A stretch of 9,881 nucleotides of DNA. Source: Mariniphaga sp. (GTDB lineage Bacteria > Bacteroidota > Bacteroidia > Bacteroidales > Prolixibacteraceae). The notes below the pieces were generated by a model that was not told where the DNA came from, did no database searches, and saw only the letters and a list, made by a program, of their open reading frames with translations. Location of the stretch: NCBI GenBank assembly GCA_013203525.1, contig JABMQB010000412.1, positions 1-9,881 of the forward strand, written 5' to 3'. A program made the translations under genes and the position numbers. Positions 6,211 through 9,881 of this stretch are shown here, in pieces. The number at the start of each line of letters is the position of its first letter. The stretch's first letter is position 1.

Positions 6211-7359
6211 ATGTTGAGATTTGTTAAAGTTGCACTTATTTTTCTTGCCCTTCTGGTAGTAAACTTTACCCATATTTCTGCTCAGCCCCATGTTGAAGAA
6301 TCTGACCATAATTCAGATGAACGCGCCGAACAAGCAGAGCATATTACCGACAACCATGCTGATGAAAAATTTGATGCAGGTAAGTATGTAATTGAACACG
6401 TTTCTGATGCATACGACTGGCATATAACAACAATTGGCGATAAACATATCAGTGTTCCACTTCCAGTAATTTTATACAGCAAAAATCCTGAATTACATGG
6501 GGGTAGAAGCCTTGTTGTTTTTATGTCATCGAAATTTCATCATGCGAACAACGATTATAAAGGATACAGGATTTCACATAGCGAAGAGTATGAGGGAAAA
6601 ATTGTTGAACTTGATAGCCATGGTACTGAAATAGGTAAACCCATTGACCTTTCGATGACCAAAACGGTTGCAGGAGCATTGGTTGCTGCATTGGTAATAT
6701 TATGGTTGTTCCTTTCGGTTGCGCGGTCAACAAGGCGGAACACAGGTAAAGCGCCCAGAGGGCTTCAAAACCTTGTCGAACCTATTATTATATTTATTCG
6801 GGACGAAGTTGCCAAACAAGCAATCGGCGATAAAAAATATGAAAAGTTTATGCCCTTTTTGCTATCGCTTTTCTTTTTTATACTGATCAATAACTTTATC
6901 GGGCTAATCCCTATTTTCCCGTTTGGAGCCAATGTAACAGGCAATATTTCCGTTACCCTCGCGCTGGCACTTTTTACTTTTATTTTAACAGCCATAAATG
7001 GCAACAAGCATTACTGGAAAGAAATATATAACCCTGAAGTACCCTGGTGGTTAAAATTTCCCATCCCGTTAATGCTCATTGTTGAATTGTCGGGAGTAAT
7101 TACAAAACCATTTGTACTTATGATGCGGTTATTCGCGAATATGCTGGCTGGACACCTGATTGTTATGGTATTTGTAAGCCTGATATTTATTTTCAGTAGT
7201 ACAATGGGAGCAGTTGCCGGAGCTGCAATAAGCCCGGTTTCAGTAGCATTTTCGGTTTTTATTTTACTACTCGATATTTTGGTATCATTTATACAAGCAT
7301 ATGTTTTTACGTTGTTGTCGGCCCTGTATTTTGGAATGGCAACAGCCGAACACCATTAA
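6211..7359 (+). CDS. atpB: ATP synthase Fo subunit a, with long periplasmic N-terminal extension
   Basis: Fo subunit a forms the two proton half-channels beside the c-ring in the inner membrane. This 382-residue protein is much longer than the E. coli form (271). Residues 1-24 look like a signal peptide or first helix (VALIFLALLVVNF, then HISAQ). Residues 25-150 form an acidic, histidine-rich extracytoplasmic region. The membrane core begins near 152. The essential arginine is R306 in MMRLFANMLAGHL. H315 occupies the position of E. coli E219 and D355 that of E. coli H245 (aligned through Q362 to Q252), a known type of histidine/acid swap. ATG at 6211 is preceded by a promoter match. The extension is common in this phylum; its role is not known to me. 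atpE follows after 25 nt. Confidence 0.96.
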   Translation: MLRFVKVALIFLALLVVNFTHISAQPHVEESDHNSDERAEQAEHITDNHADEKFDAGKYVIEHVSDAYDWHITTIGDKHISVPLPVILYSKNPELHGGRSLVVFMSSKFHHANNDYKGYRISHSEEYEGKIVELDSHGTEIGKPIDLSMTKTVAGALVAALVILWLFLSVARSTRRNTGKAPRGLQNLVEPIIIFIRDEVAKQAIGDKKYEKFMPFLLSLFFFILINNFIGLIPIFPFGANVTGNISVTLALALFTFILTAINGNKHYWKEIYNPEVPWWLKFPIPLMLIVELSGVITKPFVLMMRLFANMLAGHLIVMVFVSLIFIFSSTMGAVAGAAISPVSVAFSVFILLLDILVSFIQAYVFTLLSALYFGMATAEHH

Positions 7360-7384
7360 ATATTAATAATTTAAATTAAATGCT

Positions 7385-7678
7385 ATGTTATCAGCAATTT
7401 TAACAGCTTTATTACAAGTAACCGATGGAATTGATGCGGAAACGCTTGCAGCTACCTACGATGGATTAGCAAAATTAGGCGCTGCATTTGGTGCCGCGCT
7501 TGCAACACTTGCCGCAGGTATGGGTATAGGTAAAATTGGTGCAAGCGCTATGGAAGCGCTTGCCCGTCAACCGGAAGCAAGTGGCGATATCCGCGCAAAC
7601 TTGATCGTTTCTGCAGCATTAATCGAAGGAGTTGCCTTCTTTGCTGTGATCGTCTGTGCACTTGTTGTTCTCGTATAG
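7385..7678 (+). CDS. atpE: ATP synthase Fo subunit c
   Basis: The c subunit forms the rotor ring. At 97 residues it is longer than the usual 70-85, with about 18 extra N-terminal residues (MLSAILTALL, then VTDGIDAETLA). The first hairpin helix carries the glycine/alanine pattern AGMGIGKIGASA, the polar loop is ARQPEASGDI (R61, Q62, P63), and the ion-binding carboxylate is E81 in ALIEGVAFF. The Na+-type ligands are absent: I48 stands where Na+ enzymes have Gln, and G82 where they have Ser after Glu. The ring is therefore predicted to carry protons. ATG at 7385 is the only ATG before the core; the extra N-terminus faces the periplasm or is removed. Flanked by atpB and, after a 71-nt hairpin-bearing gap, atpF. 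Confidence 0.96.
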   Translation: MLSAILTALLQVTDGIDAETLAATYDGLAKLGAAFGAALATLAAGMGIGKIGASAMEALARQPEASGDIRANLIVSAALIEGVAFFAVIVCALVVLV

Positions 7679-7688
7679 CAAAAAAATT

Positions 7689-7726
7689 GGCAACAATCCT
7701 CCGGGATTACCGGGGTTTTTGTTGCC
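7689..7726 (+). terminator. Long hairpin in the atpE-atpF gap, possible partial terminator
   Basis: GGCAACAA (7689-7696) and TTGTTGCC (7719-7726) are perfect inverted arms. Inside, CTCCGG (7699-7704) pairs with CCGGGG (7710-7715, one G-U) around GATTA. Five Ts (7716-7720) follow the inner stem, so that stem alone resembles an intrinsic terminator, while the full 38-nt element would be one stable hairpin. In the middle of an operon, it is more likely an attenuator or an mRNA-stabilising 3' structure for atpBE than a full stop. Structure is seen; function is inferred. Confidence 0.6.
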
Positions 7727-7749
7727 GTTAACTTAAAAAAATTAAGGTT

Positions 7750-8244
7750 ATGGGTTTAGTTACTCCAAATCCGGGTACGATATTTTGGATGGTCATTATT
7801 TTCGGGATAGTTCTTCTTATCCTTCGGAAATTTGCATGGAAACCAATTCTGAATCTTTTAAAAGAAAGGGAAGAATCTATTGCAAATGCTTTGAATGCTG
7901 CTGACAGGGCTCGCGAAGAGGTTGAAGGATTAAAAGCCGATAATGAAAAAATTATCAGGGAGGCTCGCCGTGAAAAGGAAGCCATCCTGAAAGAAGCCTG
8001 GGAATTAAAAGATAAAATAGTAGCCGAAGCCAAGGAAAAAGCAAACCAAGAAACGCAAAAAAGCATTGACTATGCCCGGCAACAAATTGAATCAGAAAAA
8101 ATTGCAGCCATCGATGCAATAAAAATTCAGGTCGCAGAACTCTCAGTTAAAATTGCTGAGAAACTGATTAAGAAAGAACTGGCCGATTCAACCGAACAGG
8201 AAAAAATGGTTAACGGACTGCTTGATGATATAAAGTTGAATTAA
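7750..8244 (+). CDS. atpF: ATP synthase Fo subunit b
   Basis: Peripheral stalk subunit b, 164 residues, usual length. One N-terminal transmembrane helix (about 8-28, with TIFWMVIIFGIVLLILRKF) follows the typical opening MGLVTPNPG. WKPILNLLKEREESI leads into a long charged alpha-helical coiled coil (about 35-140) that dimerises, and the C-terminus (AEKLIKKEL to the end) contacts delta. ATG at 7750 is well supported by the conserved N-terminus. Only 4 nt separate its stop from atpH, in contrast with the 71-nt hairpin gap before it. No second b-type (b') gene is seen, so the stalk is likely a b homodimer. Confidence 0.96.
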   Translation: MGLVTPNPGTIFWMVIIFGIVLLILRKFAWKPILNLLKEREESIANALNAADRAREEVEGLKADNEKIIREARREKEAILKEAWELKDKIVAEAKEKANQETQKSIDYARQQIESEKIAAIDAIKIQVAELSVKIAEKLIKKELADSTEQEKMVNGLLDDIKLN

Positions 8245-8248
8245 TTTC

Positions 8249-8794
8249 ATGAACGAAAGTATAATTACAGTCAGGTACGCAAAAGCTTTTTTTTCTTTGG
8301 CAAAGGAAAAGGAATTGCTTGATACATTTAAAACCGATATAGAAACGGTAATGGATGTGTGCAACCAATCGGTTGATTTTATCCTTTTCCTGGAAAGCCC
8401 GATTGTAAAAACTTCAAAAAAAATAAAACTGTTTTCAGAAATATTCTCAAATTCAGTTCATGAATTGACACTGAAATTTATAAATCTGATTGCTGAAAAC
8501 AAACGAGAGTTGCTCATTCCCCGAGTTTGCCGTAATTTTCTTGATTTGTCGCGGAAAGACATGGGCATAAAAACTGCGGTAATGACCATTGCTTCAGAAT
8601 TGTCAGAGGAAACCGTGGAAAAAGTGAAACAAATTCTTGAAAAAGAACTGGATTCAACGGTTGAACTGACAGGGAAAATTAATCCTGAAATTATTGGTGG
8701 AATGATATTACGGATTGAAGACAAACAGTTCGATGCAAGCCTGGCAACTCAGCTTAAGAAAGTTAAAGCAGCGCTACTTGAAACCGAAATATAA
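8249..8794 (+). CDS. atpH: ATP synthase F1 subunit delta (OSCP)
   Basis: Delta/OSCP joins the top of the alpha3beta3 head to the b-subunit stalk. The 181 residues match the family length. The N-terminal six-helix domain starts with the standard VRYAKAFFSLAKEKELLD and includes FINLIAENKRELLIPRV; the C-terminal domain carries the family signature INPEIIGGMILRIEDKQFD followed by LKKVKAAL. ATG at 8249 lies 4 nt after atpF, implying translational coupling. A 32-nt gap without clear structure precedes atpA. There is nothing unusual in composition. Confidence 0.95.
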   Translation: MNESIITVRYAKAFFSLAKEKELLDTFKTDIETVMDVCNQSVDFILFLESPIVKTSKKIKLFSEIFSNSVHELTLKFINLIAENKRELLIPRVCRNFLDLSRKDMGIKTAVMTIASELSEETVEKVKQILEKELDSTVELTGKINPEIIGGMILRIEDKQFDASLATQLKKVKAALLETEI

Positions 8795-8826
8795 TAACTG
8801 ATTATTCTAGTATAAAAATAGTTGAA

Positions 8827-9881
8827 ATGGCTAATATAAAACCTGCTGAAGTATCTCAAATTCTTAAAAAACAATTAGAAGGCTTTAAAACTGAAGTTGA
8901 ACTTGAAGAGGTTGGAACCGTATTACAGGTGGGCGATGGAATTGCCCGGATCTACGGGCTTTCAAATGTCGAAGCAAACGAGATGATCGAATTTGAAAGT
9001 GGGATAAAAGGTATCATCCTTAACCTTGAACAAGATAATGTTGGAGCCGTTTTATTGGGTCCGACCGAAAAAGTTGGAGAAGGCGACACTGTTAAACGGT
9101 TACGCCATATTGCTTCAATTATGGTTGGTGAAGGCCTTCTTGGGCGTGTTATTAACACCATTGGTAATCCAATAGATGGGAAAGGCGATCTTCAGGGTGA
9201 ATTGCTTGAAATGCCACTTGAGCGTAAAGCTCCGGGTGTTATCTTCCGTCAACCCGTAAAACAACCACTTCAAACTGGTTTAAAATCTATTGATGCTATG
9301 ATCCCAATTGGGAAAGGGCAGCGTGAGTTAATAATTGGCGACCGCCAGACAGGTAAAACTGCTGTAGCTATTGATACTATTATCAATCAGCGCGAAAACT
9401 TTGAAAAGGGAACACCTGTTTATTGTATTTATGTAGCAGTAGGGCAAAAAGGTTCTACAGTTGCAAATATTGCAGCCACCCTTGAAAAACATGGAGCTAT
9501 GGATTATACCGTTATTGTTGCAGCAACTGCAGCTGAACCGGCAGCTCTTCAATTTTATGCACCTTATGCAGGGGCTTCTATCGGAGAGTTTTTCCGCGAT
9601 ACCGGGCGTGATGCTTTAATTATATATGACGACCTTTCAAAACAAGCAGTTTCGTATCGTGAGGTTTCGTTGCTACTTCGTCGTCCACCGGGCCGTGAAG
9701 CTTATCCGGGTGATGTATTTTATCTGCACTCGCGTTTGTTGGAAAGAGCAGCAAAAATTATTGAATCGGATGAGGTTGCTGCCCAAATGAATGATCTTCC
9801 GGAAGTTCTAAAAGATAAAGTAAAAGGAGGAGGTTCGTTAACCGCACTTCCAATTATTGAAACTCAGGCAGGTGATGTTTC
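8827..9881 (+). CDS. atpA: ATP synthase F1 subunit alpha, 3'-truncated by the window edge
   Basis: Alpha subunit of the F1 head, carrying the non-catalytic nucleotide sites. 351 complete codons are visible; family proteins are about 500-530 residues, so roughly the last third is outside. ATG at 8827 gives MANIKPAEVSQILKKQLEG, the usual N-terminal helix that binds delta. The beta-barrel domain follows (VGDGIARIYGL). The Walker A motif GDRQTGKT is at residues 171-178, and the Walker B region LIIYDDLSK includes D268/D269. RRPPGREAYPGDVFYLHSRL and GGGSLTALPIIETQ are near the right end. Gene order predicts atpG (gamma) just beyond; atpD/atpC are not upstream and may be at a separate locus. Confidence 0.97.
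   Translation, partial: MANIKPAEVSQILKKQLEGFKTEVELEEVGTVLQVGDGIARIYGLSNVEANEMIEFESGIKGIILNLEQDNVGAVLLGPTEKVGEGDTVKRLRHIASIMVGEGLLGRVINTIGNPIDGKGDLQGELLEMPLERKAPGVIFRQPVKQPLQTGLKSIDAMIPIGKGQRELIIGDRQTGKTAVAIDTIINQRENFEKGTPVYCIYVAVGQKGSTVANIAATLEKHGAMDYTVIVAATAAEPAALQFYAPYAGASIGEFFRDTGRDALIIYDDLSKQAVSYREVSLLLRRPPGREAYPGDVFYLHSRLLERAAKIIESDEVAAQMNDLPEVLKDKVKGGGSLTALPIIETQAGDV

Noticed and set aside
7728..8066. A 112-codon open frame on the - strand over atpF
   Set aside because: It is a shadow of the Lys/Glu-rich coiled coil of subunit b; the Ser/Phe/Leu-rich translation is what that composition yields in reverse.
8284..8296. Run of Ts near the start of atpH as a possible slippage site
   Set aside because: The delta reading frame is continuous and full length through it, so no frameshift is needed.

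Overview
The window is a housekeeping segment of a Bacteroidota chromosome, most likely from the Bacteroidales/Marinilabiliales side, although that finer placement is inference. The phylum call rests on several points. DNA is AT-rich and Shine-Dalgarno sequences are scarce. Promoter-like sites match the Bacteroidota consensus TAnnTTTG with a T-rich TTTG-like upstream element. Several proteins have phylum-typical forms: a DUF177 protein before L32, an AtpB with a long periplasmic N-terminus, and a bactofilin directly before atpZ. All genes lie on the + strand.

Region 1 (2-2894): the 3' part of dxs (isoprenoid precursor synthesis), then an orphan two-TM sensor histidine kinase that probably starts at TTG. 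A small perfect inverted repeat sits between them.

Region 2 (2933-4943): a good Bacteroidota promoter drives a DUF177/YceD protein (GTG start) and rpmF (ribosomal protein L32), closed by a clear intrinsic terminator. A 227-nt AT-rich gap follows, ending in a nested palindrome just before fabH (fatty-acid initiation). plsX, often found between rpmF and fabH in bacteria, is absent here.

Region 3 (4987-6060): a bactofilin overlaps an AtpZ-like gene by 23 nt. The AtpZ-like gene overlaps an AtpI-like four-helix membrane protein by ATGA. This looks like one translationally coupled unit preceding the ATP synthase.

Region 4 (6145-9881): a promoter, then atpB-atpE-atpF-atpH-atpA (subunits a, c, b, delta, alpha; alpha runs off the right edge). 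Key residues predict a proton-coupled enzyme. A long hairpin with terminator-like character separates atpE from atpF and may set the high c-subunit yield. atpD and atpC are not upstream of atpB, so beta/epsilon must lie downstream or elsewhere.

I do not see a new defence, mobile or biosynthetic system. The points worth checking are regulatory (palindrome before fabH, hairpin after atpE, start codons) and contextual (bactofilin coupled to ATP synthase assembly genes).
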